A DNA stretch of 64,000 bases from Planctomycetota bacterium. Its GTDB lineage: Bacteria > Planctomycetota > Phycisphaerae > UBA1845 > UTPLA1. A model generated the notes under the pieces. It was not told where the DNA came from. It worked only from the letters and a program-made list of their open reading frames with translations, and did no database searches. The DNA lies in the NCBI GenBank assembly GCA_003576905.1, contig QEVG01000017.1:25605-89604 (forward strand), given 5' to 3'. A program made the position numbers and the translations under genes. This document shows positions 18,402 through 26,492 of the stretch, piece after piece. Numbering within the stretch: the first letter of the stretch is position 1; each line of letters starts with the position of its first letter.

Positions 18402-19331
18402 GTGATCATCCAGACCATCAACCTGACCAAGAGATACGGCAAGCTTGTCGCGCTGAACGGCCTGCACCTCAACATCGAGGAGGGCGAGTGCTTCGGTTAC
18501 ATCGGTCCGAACGGGGCGGGCAAGACGACGACCATCCGCATACTTGCGACGCTGCTCCAGCCCACCTGGGGCGAGGCCCGCGTCTGCGGACACACCGTCG
18601 GCTACGAATCGCGCCTGATCCGTCCGCTGATCGGTTACGTGCCCGATTTTTTCGGCGCCTATGAAGACATGGTGGTCCAGGAGTACCTCGAGTTCTTCGC
18701 CGCCGCCTACAACATTCACGGCGACCAGCGCAAGCGCATCGTCGGCGACGTCCTGGAACTGACCGATCTTTCCTACAAGCGGGACGCCCTCGTGGACAGT
18801 CTCTCCCGCGGCATGAAACAGCGCCTTTCGGTCGCCCGTGTCCTTCTTCACGATCCGCGCGTGCTTTTCCTCGACGAACCCGCCAGCGGCCTGGACCCCC
18901 GGGCGCGAATCGAAATGCGCGAGCTCCTCAAGGAGCTTCGGCGCATGGGCAAGACCATCATCATAAGCTCGCACATTCTCCACGAGCTCGCGGAGTTGTG
19001 CACGACTGTCGGGATCATCGAGCGGGGCGAACTTTTCTTTCACGGCTCGATCGAGGAAATCGTCCGCAGGACGAAGGTCGGAGCGCGCGTGGAAGTCCGC
19101 GTGCCGTCCGGGCAGGAACAGGCCGCCAAAATCCTCCAGCGGCTGGATCCGGTCCAGCAGGTCGAGGCCGATGACGGGCGCCTGCTCGTGTCGCTCAAGG
19201 GCGAGATGAATGACTTTTCGTTCATCGCCCGGGCCCTGATCGAAGCGCAAATCCCGATCCGCGAGATTCGCGAGGAACAGGTCAACCTCGAAACCGCGTT
19301 CATGCGGTTCACGAAGGGAATCGTACAATGA
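18402..19331 (+). CDS. ABC transporter ATP-binding protein
   Basis: 309 residues with Walker A G-P-N-G-A-G-K-T-T-T, signature L-S-R-G-M-K-Q-R-L, Walker B V-L-F-L-D-E-P and the switch His in I-I-S-S-H. The family is the ABC-2 exporter type (CcmA/GldA-like). GTG start. Its stop overlaps the next gene's start (19328-19331), indicating coupling. The permease is the gene at 20474. Confidence 0.92.
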   Translation: MIIQTINLTKRYGKLVALNGLHLNIEEGECFGYIGPNGAGKTTTIRILATLLQPTWGEARVCGHTVGYESRLIRPLIGYVPDFFGAYEDMVVQEYLEFFAAAYNIHGDQRKRIVGDVLELTDLSYKRDALVDSLSRGMKQRLSVARVLLHDPRVLFLDEPASGLDPRARIEMRELLKELRRMGKTIIISSHILHELAELCTTVGIIERGELFFHGSIEEIVRRTKVGARVEVRVPSGQEQAAKILQRLDPVQQVEADDGRLLVSLKGEMNDFSFIARALIEAQIPIREIREEQVNLETAFMRFTKGIVQ

Positions 19332-20449
19332 TGCCACAGGCCCGACATTCCGCGCTCGCCCGGCGGCGCCCCGCGCTCCCGCTGGTCCATGCGGTCATCC
19401 TGGTCCTCCTCGCCGCGCCGCTGACCGCCCAGGAGACGTCCGAGCACCTGGCGCCGCCGCCGGAGGACGATCCCGCGAGTCGCTACATGAAGCCGACCAC
19501 GCTCGGGCTTCGGCTGACGCCCGAGATCGCCGGCGCCATGAGCAGGAAAATCGTGGAGAACATGAGCCGCGAGTACGAACTCAGCCCCGATCAGGCCGCG
19601 TCCATCGAAAACATCTTTCAGCAGCGGCTCATGCGCTTTGCCCACGAGAACGAAAAGACCGGGCAGCGGATGATCGAGTTCATGATGGCGACGATGATCG
19701 AGAACGACGGCCGTTTTCCCAGGGACAAGGCCCAGGAGTTCGCGAAGATGGCCAAGCCGATGCTGCCCAACCTCAAGCAGCTTGTTTCCGACATCGGCGC
19801 CGACGTCGGAAAGGAAATGTCGATGAGCCAGCGCCTCCGGTTCACCGGCGACATGACCAAGGCCGCCGCCGGAATCACGATCTTCGAGACGCGCATGAAG
19901 CGCTGGGAGGAGGGCACCGTCGGGGAAAACGCAAATCCCTTCTGGGACCCCTCCGAGAAGGATCCCTCCGCGGTTCAGACCGACTCCGGCGAAGACCCGA
20001 ACGAACACCCCGATCTCAAGCGCGCCCGGCTGGAAGTGGAGCGGTGGTCCCTATGGGAAGTGAACATCGACGGCGAATGGCCCGAGTACGTCAAGCGCGC
20101 CGGCGAATACTACGAATTCGACGAAAAGCAAAAGACCGCCGCCGAGGCCATCCTCAAGCAGTGCCAGGAACGCGCCGGCGCGATCAAGTCGCCCGAGTGG
20201 ACCGATCGCGTCAAGAAAAACCGCATCGCCCGGCGGCTTACCCGCCGCTCGCGCGACGAGATTCGCGAGGGCCCCGTGGCCTTCGCCCTCGATCAGGAGT
20301 ATGAGAGACTGCGCCGGCCCCTTCAGGAACTGGACGCGGAGTTCAAGCGGCGCATCGACGAGTTGCCCGACGCCCGGCAGCGCGCCGCCGCCAAAGATGC
20401 CGCTCGGCAGATGCTCTCCGACCGGGGCATGCAGGAACCGCCGATCTGA
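19328..20449 (+). CDS. secreted helical protein, function unknown, in the ABC island
   Basis: 373 residues with a signal peptide ending L-T-A-Q. The rest is strongly charged and helical (many Glu, Lys and Arg; likely coiled-coil) with no family I recognise. It overlaps the ATPase gene by four bases and lies 24 bases before the permease, so it is probably an extracytoplasmic partner or a transport-related accessory factor; that role is inferred from position only. Confidence 0.6.
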   Translation: MMPQARHSALARRRPALPLVHAVILVLLAAPLTAQETSEHLAPPPEDDPASRYMKPTTLGLRLTPEIAGAMSRKIVENMSREYELSPDQAASIENIFQQRLMRFAHENEKTGQRMIEFMMATMIENDGRFPRDKAQEFAKMAKPMLPNLKQLVSDIGADVGKEMSMSQRLRFTGDMTKAAAGITIFETRMKRWEEGTVGENANPFWDPSEKDPSAVQTDSGEDPNEHPDLKRARLEVERWSLWEVNIDGEWPEYVKRAGEYYEFDEKQKTAAEAILKQCQERAGAIKSPEWTDRVKKNRIARRLTRRSRDEIREGPVAFALDQEYERLRRPLQELDAEFKRRIDELPDARQRAAAKDAARQMLSDRGMQEPPI

Positions 20450-20473
20450 CGGCACAGGGACCCCTTACGGAAC

Positions 20474-22300
20474 ATGGCTTCGCTCGTTCGCGATCTCGGT
20501 CACTGGTTCTGGCGGCTCGCCCCGGCCAACCCGATCCTCGTGCGCGTCGTTCATGCCGCCGGGCGGCGCATCCGCCACCTGTGGATGCGCACCGCCTACC
20601 TCGGCATCCTGGCGGCCATCGTCATCATCGGCGTGCTGATCATGCAGAGCGGCGAGTCATCGCTCGCCGACCTCGCAAAGAACGCCACGCAGGTGTTCAA
20701 CATCGTCGCCCAGGTGCAGCTCCTGATGGTGTGCATCCTCGCTCCCCTGTTCACTGCCGCCGCCATCACCCAGGAAAAGGACTCGCAAACCTACAACATC
20801 CTTCTTTCCACGCCGCTCACCAACGGGCAGATCGTCTTCGGCTCGCTCCTGTCGCGGCTCTATTTCGTCTTCATGCTGCTCGTCGCCGGGATTCCGCTCT
20901 TCTGTATCATGATGGTCTACGGCGGCGTCACCGGTGAGGAAATCATCCTTTCCATCTCGCTCGCCGGCGCAACCGCCCTGCTCACCGGCTCGATGGCCAT
21001 CAGCATCAGTGTCATCAAGATCGGCACCGGCCGGACCATTTTCACTTTTTACCTCGCCATCGCGCTCTACCTGATCGTCGTCTACGCCATGAGCAACCTG
21101 TCGGCGCTCATTCCGCCCGAGGCCCAGCCCGCCCCCACCACTGGTGCGCGGATAAGCTGGCTCGCCGCGTTCCATCCGTTCCTCGCCCTCGCCGTGGTCC
21201 TCGGCAAGACGCTCGCCCCGCCCGAGGGTGCCGTTGCGCATTACGGATTCCCCGGCCGTTACCTTCTGGCCTTTCCCCAGTACAGCTACCTGGTCATCAC
21301 CGTGGTCACGTCGCTGATTCTCGTGTCGCTCAGCCTTTTCTTCGTCCGCCGCGGCGCGAAGGAAGGCGAGATCACGATATGGTCGCGCCTCTTCGAAAAG
21401 CTCGGTCTGTCACGCAAACGCGGCGAGCAGACCCGAAGCCCACGCCACGTCTGGCATAACCCCGTCAGTTGGCGCGAGTCCGTCACCGGCGCGGCCGCCG
21501 GCGGAGGATTCCTTGCGCGGTACGCCGTTCTCGGCGCCGGCCTGGCCGTTGCCATCACCCTTTTGATCCTCTACGGCTTCGGTTCTCTCACACTTTCCGA
21601 AACCCGCGCCTGGCTCTTCGGCATTGCCGCCGTCGAAGTGGGAATCGCTCTCTTCATCGCCACCGCGACCGCCGCGACGAGCATGACCCGCGAAAAGGAA
21701 TCCAACACGCTCGAACTGCTCCTCAGCACGCCCCTGACCAGCAAACAGATCATCACCGGCAAGATCTGGGGCCTCGTCTGGGCCGCCGGGCCGATGCTGC
21801 TCGTCCCCTGGCTTACGGTCGCCCTGTTCGTCCTAGCCGGAATGCTCGGTTCCGGCGGGCGGATCGTTCCGCCCGAGACGCTGATTACGCTCCCGATCCT
21901 CCTCGTCGCCTTCACCGCGTCGTGCTGCATGATCGGGCTTCAGGCCTCGATCAAGAGCAAGAAGACGCTCGCCGCGGTCTTTTCCAGCATGGGCGTGGTG
22001 ATTTTCTTCGTGGTGATCACGAGCAGTTGCGTCTTTGCCATCCGCAGTGGCGACAGCCCGCAGTTCTCCGCCGCCACCTGGCCCATGACCCCGATCACGG
22101 CCTTGTGGGTGCTCGTCGACCCGGAGACCGGCCTGGTGGACCAGGGCGTCACCATCGTCCCCGAGGTCATGAAACAGTGCCGGCTGATTGTCTTTATCGC
22201 GGCGATCTGCTCGGCGGCCATTTACGGCCTGATCGGCCTGGGCGTTCTGCGCAGCATGGTGCGGAACTTTGACATGATTATTCGGAAGCAGAGTGCGTAG
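20474..22300 (+). CDS. ABC-2 permease, fused tandem of two membrane modules
   Basis: 608 residues and about twelve hydrophobic segments. The two halves each carry the same cytoplasmic-loop motif: T-Q-E-K-D-S-Q-T-Y-N-I-L-L-S-T-P-L-T near residue 98 and T-R-E-K-E-S-N-T-L-E-L-L-L-S-T-P-L-T near residue 405. ABC-2 permeases usually have one such module and dimerise, so this looks like a fused pseudodimer. It would form the channel for the ATPase at 18402. Substrate unknown. Confidence 0.82.
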   Translation: MASLVRDLGHWFWRLAPANPILVRVVHAAGRRIRHLWMRTAYLGILAAIVIIGVLIMQSGESSLADLAKNATQVFNIVAQVQLLMVCILAPLFTAAAITQEKDSQTYNILLSTPLTNGQIVFGSLLSRLYFVFMLLVAGIPLFCIMMVYGGVTGEEIILSISLAGATALLTGSMAISISVIKIGTGRTIFTFYLAIALYLIVVYAMSNLSALIPPEAQPAPTTGARISWLAAFHPFLALAVVLGKTLAPPEGAVAHYGFPGRYLLAFPQYSYLVITVVTSLILVSLSLFFVRRGAKEGEITIWSRLFEKLGLSRKRGEQTRSPRHVWHNPVSWRESVTGAAAGGGFLARYAVLGAGLAVAITLLILYGFGSLTLSETRAWLFGIAAVEVGIALFIATATAATSMTREKESNTLELLLSTPLTSKQIITGKIWGLVWAAGPMLLVPWLTVALFVLAGMLGSGGRIVPPETLITLPILLVAFTASCCMIGLQASIKSKKTLAAVFSSMGVVIFFVVITSSCVFAIRSGDSPQFSAATWPMTPITALWVLVDPETGLVDQGVTIVPEVMKQCRLIVFIAAICSAAIYGLIGLGVLRSMVRNFDMIIRKQSA

Positions 22301-22348
22301 CCAACGGCGAACTTGCGCAAGCGTCAATCGTTTTGAGCGCGACGACAA

Positions 22349-22681
22349 CTACAGTGTCTTGTGTCCACCGCCGGACAATTGCAGGCCGACGATCCCCGCG
22401 ATAATCAGCCCGATTGATATCACCTTCGCCGCCGTGGCAGGCTCCTTGAAGTACATTACCCCGGCCACCGCAATGAGCACTGCCCCGGAACCGGCCCAGA
22501 TGGCGTACGCCACCCCGATCTCCATCTTTTTCGTCGCCAGCGCCAGGAACACGACGCTGAGCAGGTAGCTGACAATCAGCACGGCCGTCGGCCGGGGCCG
22601 GGTCAGCCCCGCCGAAAGCTTCATCGCAATGGCCCACGCCACTTCGAAAACAATGGCCAGCAACAGATAGAAGGAGGTCAC
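22349..22681 (-). CDS. small multidrug resistance (SMR) family transporter
   Basis: With a GTG start at 22681 the protein is 110 residues, the family's usual size, and has four transmembrane segments. The essential membrane Glu lies in L-L-A-I-V-F-E-V-A-W, followed by M-K-L-S-A-G, and G-V-A-Y-A-I-W-A-G-S-G is the classic second block. SugE/EmrE-type drug or guanidinium/proton antiporters share these. The frame is open upstream to 22774 with an ATG at 22729, so a longer N-terminus is possible; neither start has a good ribosome binding site. Confidence 0.85.
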   Translation of the reverse strand: MTSFYLLLAIVFEVAWAIAMKLSAGLTRPRPTAVLIVSYLLSVVFLALATKKMEIGVAYAIWAGSGAVLIAVAGVMYFKEPATAAKVISIGLIIAGIVGLQLSGGGHKTL

Positions 22682-22815
22682 GCCAATGAGCCTGTCACCG
22701 CTCGGCAACCGCGTGAAGCCGAGGTTCATGTGTGATTGTCTGAGTTCCCGATGATTCGTTCCGAGGACCGCCAATAACCTGCGTGCCCGGGATCAGAGGC
22801 AAAGTTCCCGTGGAC

Positions 22816-23973
22816 TTAACGCGAATGAGGAGACATGCCCATTCGGCGGAGCCAGCGAAAATGCGACACGATCCCGGCGATGAATGTCTCGTGGGCCCTG
22901 TACTTCAGCTTAAAGTCGCGGCACGTCTCTTCCACGACTCGGGCCAGCGCCGGGTAATGCACGTGACATATCTGCGGGAAAAGATGGTGTTCGATCTGGA
23001 AGTTAAGCCCGCCGATAAGCCAGGCCAGTACGCGATTGCGCGGGGCGAAGTCGACCGTCGTTTCGACCTGGTGCTCGGCCCAGCTGGATTCAATCCGACC
23101 TGTCTCCGGGTCCGCCTGGGGAAATTCGGCCTCCTCGACGCAGTGGGCCATCTGAAATACAACGCTCAGCGAGATTCCCAGCACCAAAGACATGATCCCG
23201 TACAGGGCCAGTACCCACCACCAAGGATAAAAAAACAGCGGGATCACAAAGGCCAGCGAAAAGAAAAACGCCTTGCCGGCGATGAAAGTAACGAGGTCCC
23301 AGCCCTTCGGCCGCGGAAACCGGTGCCCGGCGATCCGCCCCACGATCACGTCACGAAAGTCGTCATACACCTGCCATTTGACGGGGAGGAACCCGTAAAG
23401 AATCCACAAATAATAGTGCTGCACACGATGGAACTTCAATCGCTTCTGCTGGGGCGACAGGCGGCCCAGGATACCGATGTTTATGTCATCGTCGTGGCCC
23501 GAGACGTTGGTGTAGCTGTGGTGAATGGTGTTGTGCTTGCGGGCCCAGACGTAGGAGCTGCCGCCGAGCAGATCGAGCGTGATGGACGCAAGCTTGTTGA
23601 TCCACCGCTGATTTGAATAGGCGCCGTGGTTGCCGTCGTGCTGAACAGTAAAGGCCGCCGTCGCGACGGAAAGCCCGAGCAGAAGGGCCAGCGGCGCCGC
23701 GAGCCACCAGGTGCCCGCGGCGAGGATCAGCAGGGTGTACATCACCGCGCACCACGAGAGGACGATCGCCGACTTGGCGTACATCTGGGGACAGTCGCGG
23801 GGCGTGCGGCCGGTCGTGGCGAAATACGCATCGACGCGCTCGCGAAGGGCCCGGCGAAAGCCGTCGGGAGAGTGGAACTTAAGGGGCGGTACTGCGGCAT
23901 CTTCGATAAACCGGGGAGCCGCCTTGCGGGGCTCAGTTTCTGATTGCGATGTGATGATCACTCGTTGCCTCAT
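22816..23973 (-). CDS. membrane fatty acid desaturase
   Basis: 385 residues with the three histidine boxes of membrane di-iron desaturases: H-D-G-N-H (about 112), H-N-T-I-H-H (about 146) and the front-end type Q-I-E-H-H (about 323). Four hydrophobic stretches fit the fold. It should introduce a cis double bond into acyl lipids. The ATG at 23973 has no Shine-Dalgarno sequence: it lies one base after the T-run of an intrinsic terminator and overlaps (ATGA) the stop of a 34-codon leader ORF. GTG 23961 is an alternative start. Confidence 0.92.
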   Translation of the reverse strand: MRQRVIITSQSETEPRKAAPRFIEDAAVPPLKFHSPDGFRRALRERVDAYFATTGRTPRDCPQMYAKSAIVLSWCAVMYTLLILAAGTWWLAAPLALLLGLSVATAAFTVQHDGNHGAYSNQRWINKLASITLDLLGGSSYVWARKHNTIHHSYTNVSGHDDDINIGILGRLSPQQKRLKFHRVQHYYLWILYGFLPVKWQVYDDFRDVIVGRIAGHRFPRPKGWDLVTFIAGKAFFFSLAFVIPLFFYPWWWVLALYGIMSLVLGISLSVVFQMAHCVEEAEFPQADPETGRIESSWAEHQVETTVDFAPRNRVLAWLIGGLNFQIEHHLFPQICHVHYPALARVVEETCRDFKLKYRAHETFIAGIVSHFRWLRRMGMSPHSR

Positions 23974-24074
23974 GAAAAAAACCGACGCGGCTCAACACCC
24001 GAGGGCGTCGAGCCGCGTCGGCTTGCTTGTTGACTGGCCACCACGTTACCGCGAGGTGCCCCTTCGTCCGTCAT
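23970..24074 (-). CDS. putative leader ORF of the desaturase, 34 codons
   Basis: ATG at 24074 opens a frame of 34 codons (starts M-T-D-E-G-A-P-R-G-N, ends E-P-R-R-F-F-S) whose TGA overlaps the desaturase ATG as ATGA. Its last 17 codons run through both arms of the terminator hairpin. Ribosomes translating it would melt the hairpin and could re-start on the desaturase. No strong Shine-Dalgarno sequence precedes it (GAGCGTTGG). Not recognised as a protein; regarded as a candidate regulatory peptide. Confidence 0.4.
   Translation of the reverse strand: MTDEGAPRGNVVASQQASRRGSTPSGVEPRRFFS
23975..24021 (-). terminator. intrinsic terminator abutting the desaturase start
   Basis: Perfect 12-bp stem, CCGACGCGGCTC with GAGCCGCGTCGG (24010-24021 and 23982-23993 on the minus strand), loop of 16 bases, then seven T (23981-23975). 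It meets the textbook rule for a Rho-independent terminator on the minus strand and lies immediately before the desaturase ATG, a position that suggests attenuation. Confidence 0.8.
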
Positions 24075-24113
24075 CCAACGCTCAAGGGCTCAAGTACGGA
24101 TGGACGCAACGGA

Positions 24114-24141
24114 ATTATAGCGGCAGCCATCGACATGACAA
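24114..24141 (-). promoter_or_regulatory. sigma70-like promoter for the desaturase leader
   Basis: On the minus strand TTGTCA (24141-24136), 16-base spacer, TATAAT (24119-24114). A perfect -10 with a five-of-six -35 is rare by chance in DNA this rich in GC. It predicts a transcript start near 24107 and a leader of about 134 bases. Confidence 0.6.
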
Positions 24142-24235
24142 GCGACCCGGAAAACGGGTGGAATCCGATCGTCAATTCCGAATAGTGCCAATGTATTGGC
24201 ATCGTTTCACGCAGCGAGACGCTTCAACGAGCAGA

Positions 24236-24270
24236 AACGGGCGGCCCGCAGTTCCTGCGTTCCGCCCGTT
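24236..24270 (-). terminator. hairpin downstream of the xerC-like gene
   Basis: AACGGGCGG (24236-24244) pairs with CCGCCCGTT (24262-24270), with an inner GCAG/CTGC stem. It lies about 50 bases after the stop of the recombinase on the minus strand. The T-run is poor, so termination is plausible but not certain. Confidence 0.4.
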
Positions 24271-24318
24271 CTGATGGTTCTCGCAATCACTGTACCGGTG
24301 TCGGCCCGACCCGGAGGT

Positions 24319-25341
24319 TTACGCCCTTGGGTGGCTGTTGTCGTAGTCCTTCTTCAACTGCGTCGTGGTCACGTGGGTGTAGACCTGCGTCGTGCTGATG
24401 GACTGGTGGCCGAGCAGCTCCTGCACGCTACGAAGGTCGGCGCCGTTGTTGAGCATGTGGGTCGCGAACGTATGGCGGATCGTATGGGGGCTGATCGACG
24501 GATCGAGCCCGCACATGATGAGATATTTGTCCAGCTTGCGGCGGACGCTTCGTGTGCTGAGGCGCTGTCCGTGCTTGTTGACGAAGAGCGGCTGCTGATC
24601 GAAGGTCGCGTTTCGCGGGTCGCGGATGCGCATTTCGAGATACTTCTTGATCGCGACGATTGCCGTCGGGCCGATCGGCGAGACGCGCTCCTTGCGGCCC
24701 TTGCCGCGAATCCGGAGGCACTCGCCCGTGGCGTCCACGTCGGCGATGTTCAGGGCGACCAGCTCGCTGACCCGTACGCCGGTCGAATACAGCGTCTCCA
24801 GCATCGCCCGGTCGCGGGCGCCGAGGAGCGTCGAATCGTCCGGCGTCGAAAGCAGCTTCTGAATCTGTTCGACCTCGAGGAATTTCGGCAGGCGCTTCTC
24901 CTGCTTCGGCGTCCGGATCGAGGCGACGGGATTCTGCGAAATATATCCGCGCCGCAGGCAGAACTTGTAGAAGCTCCGCAGCGTCGCGAGCTTCCGCGCC
25001 GCCGTGGCCTTCGAGTATTCCCGCTCATGCAGAAACGCGAGGAACGAGCGAATCTGCTCGGCCGATACGCTCAGAAGCTTCTCGCGCAGCACCTGGTTGT
25101 CGGCCGGAGACTGCGTCGCCGCCGGGGCCGTCGCAACCGCCGTGCCGGTTCCGCCGTAGCCGCCGCCCGACTTGCCCTTCACCGGAACCGACGCCGCGGC
25201 CGCCGCTTCGGGGCCGCCGACGAGGAACTGGCTGAACTGGAACAGGTCGGCGGCGTAGCACTTGCCCGTATGCGGTGAAAAGTGGCGCTCGAACCGCAGG
25301 TAGTTCAGAAAGTCTGTTACGAGAGGATGTTCTTGGCTCAT
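24319..25341 (-). CDS. xerC: tyrosine recombinase, XerC/XerD type, with N-domain insertion
   Basis: 340 residues. The catalytic set is complete: Arg in S-T-G-V-R-V-S-E-L, Lys in R-G-K-G-R-K-E-R, H-T-I-R-H in box II, L-G-H-Q-S-I and Tyr in Q-V-Y-T-H. The SAM-like core-binding domain is interrupted after F-S-Q-F-L by about 45 low-complexity residues (Gly, Ala, Thr, Ser) before V-S-A-E-Q-I-R-S-F. Without the insert the length equals normal Xer proteins of about 295-300. Likely resolves chromosome dimers at dif; no mobile-element context is seen. Confidence 0.88.
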   Translation of the reverse strand: MSQEHPLVTDFLNYLRFERHFSPHTGKCYAADLFQFSQFLVGGPEAAAAASVPVKGKSGGGYGGTGTAVATAPAATQSPADNQVLREKLLSVSAEQIRSFLAFLHEREYSKATAARKLATLRSFYKFCLRRGYISQNPVASIRTPKQEKRLPKFLEVEQIQKLLSTPDDSTLLGARDRAMLETLYSTGVRVSELVALNIADVDATGECLRIRGKGRKERVSPIGPTAIVAIKKYLEMRIRDPRNATFDQQPLFVNKHGQRLSTRSVRRKLDKYLIMCGLDPSISPHTIRHTFATHMLNNGADLRSVQELLGHQSISTTQVYTHVTTTQLKKDYDNSHPRA

Positions 25342-25444
25342 GATCGCGGAACTCGTTATCGGCGACGTTACTTCCTAGTTTCTCTGCAACCTGGCTCAGC
25401 CACGCTCCCGGGCCTGCCCACCGGATTACAGCCGCATCGGCGAC

Positions 25445-25467
25445 ACGGTCCGGGTCTTGCGGACCGT
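25445..25467 (-). terminator. hairpin after the three-gene lipoprotein operon
   Basis: ACGGTCCG (25445-25452) and CGGACCGT (25460-25467) form a perfect 8-bp stem with a 7-base loop, about 50 bases after the last gene of the minus operon. No T-run follows on the minus strand; three T follow on +. Confidence 0.35.
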
Positions 25468-25516
25468 TTCGCCGCCGCCGGCCCTTTGGCCGTCGGCGAC
25501 ATCCCTATCGGGCGTT

Positions 25517-25726
25517 TCATGACCGGAGTTCATCTAGTTCCATTTCCAATCTGCGTCCCATCTGGTAGCTCAGCACGGCCGCGTCAAACCAGTCGAAATC
25601 GCAGTTGTTATCGCTCGCAAGGCTCGCAAATGACGCGATCACGTCGGCCTCGTTGCCGGGGCGATAGCGGAACAGGTACCTGTGACCGCCCTTGACCAGC
25701 GAAAGCTGTCTGACCGGTTCGTTCAT
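25517..25726 (-). CDS. small soluble protein, 69 residues, function unknown
   Basis: Begins M-N-E-P-V-R-Q-L-S-L-V-K-G-G, with G-G-H-R-Y-L-F-R-Y and W-F-D-A-A-V-L-S-Y-Q, no signal or membrane segment. Its ATG overlaps the stop of the lipoprotein gene upstream by four bases (ATGA), so the two are coupled. Acidic and aromatic; no known family recognised. Probably real because of the coupling. Confidence 0.6.
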   Translation of the reverse strand: MNEPVRQLSLVKGGHRYLFRYRPGNEADVIASFASLASDNNCDFDWFDAAVLSYQMGRRLEMELDELRS

Positions 25727-26484
25727 GAGGGGTTCTCCGTTTGGCCGACGTCCGCCGCCACCGACTCGGTGCCCGGATACTGCGCGAGCAGCCGGTTCAG
25801 TGCGTCGTGCCAGCAGAATCGGATGAAAAGCGTCTGTACTTTTAGGTATTGTCGCCAGCCCATCAGCAGCTCTTCGTCGCGCGCCGCGGCATATTGCTTG
25901 ATCAAATCCGCCACGTACTCGTGATTGCCGTTGTAGGTCGCCTGCGCCTGGCTGACCGGGGCCGTCGCCGACGTGAATTCAATCGGCGCCATCATGCGCG
26001 ACGTCGACACCTGCCTGACCGACCGCGGATCGACGCCCGGCGTCAGGTAGAGTTGCACCGCGACACCCAGAATCGGGGTGTAGGCCTCGAACTCCGTTAC
26101 GCCGGCCACGATGATGCCGTCCGCGCCGACCGCGTCCGCAACGCGAACGGCGTGCTCCGGCGACTCAATCTGGGTCTTGCCCTGGGCTGTCAGAACGGCC
26201 ACCACCCGGCTCACCGGCAGTACGGTGGCACCGTTGACGAACGTCAATTCCGATGCGAGCAGGTCGGCCGCCTTGACCGGATCGAGGCTGAATTCGCCGC
26301 TGAAGTTGAGAATCGGCGCAACCGCGAAGACCATCGGCTCCGGCAGCGCCGTCTGCATGCGCACCTCTTCCTCCGTATGTGCGCATCCGGGAAGCGCCGC
26401 CGCGCAAAGCGCCGCGACGCGTAGCGCGAGGGTGTTCGCTCTTGCTCCCGATCGCGTCATCATTCCGTCCCGTCGTCGCCTCAT
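25723..26484 (-). CDS. lipoprotein, function unknown
   Basis: Up to 253 residues. The signal peptide ends A-A-A-L-P-G-C, a lipobox-like sequence. The body contains V-A-P-I-L-N-F-S-G-E-F-S, A-V-R-V-A-D-A-V-G-A-D-G-I-I-V-A-G-V-T-E-F, a fold pattern like the LpoB/TolB-N type lipoproteins, where a small alpha/beta domain senses or binds a partner. ATG 26484 or ATG 26463 (after GGGACGG) may be the start. It follows the propeller gene by 8 bases and overlaps the next gene by four. Confidence 0.65.
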   Translation of the reverse strand: MRRRRDGMMTRSGARANTLALRVAALCAAALPGCAHTEEEVRMQTALPEPMVFAVAPILNFSGEFSLDPVKAADLLASELTFVNGATVLPVSRVVAVLTAQGKTQIESPEHAVRVADAVGADGIIVAGVTEFEAYTPILGVAVQLYLTPGVDPRSVRQVSTSRMMAPIEFTSATAPVSQAQATYNGNHEYVADLIKQYAAARDEELLMGWRQYLKVQTLFIRFCWHDALNRLLAQYPGTESVAADVGQTENPS

Positions 26485-26492
26485 GACCCGTC

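Noticed and set aside
24319..25341. Integrase of a mobile element
   Set aside because: No attachment repeats, tRNA target, excisionase or phage genes nearby; the sequence is closer to housekeeping Xer proteins.
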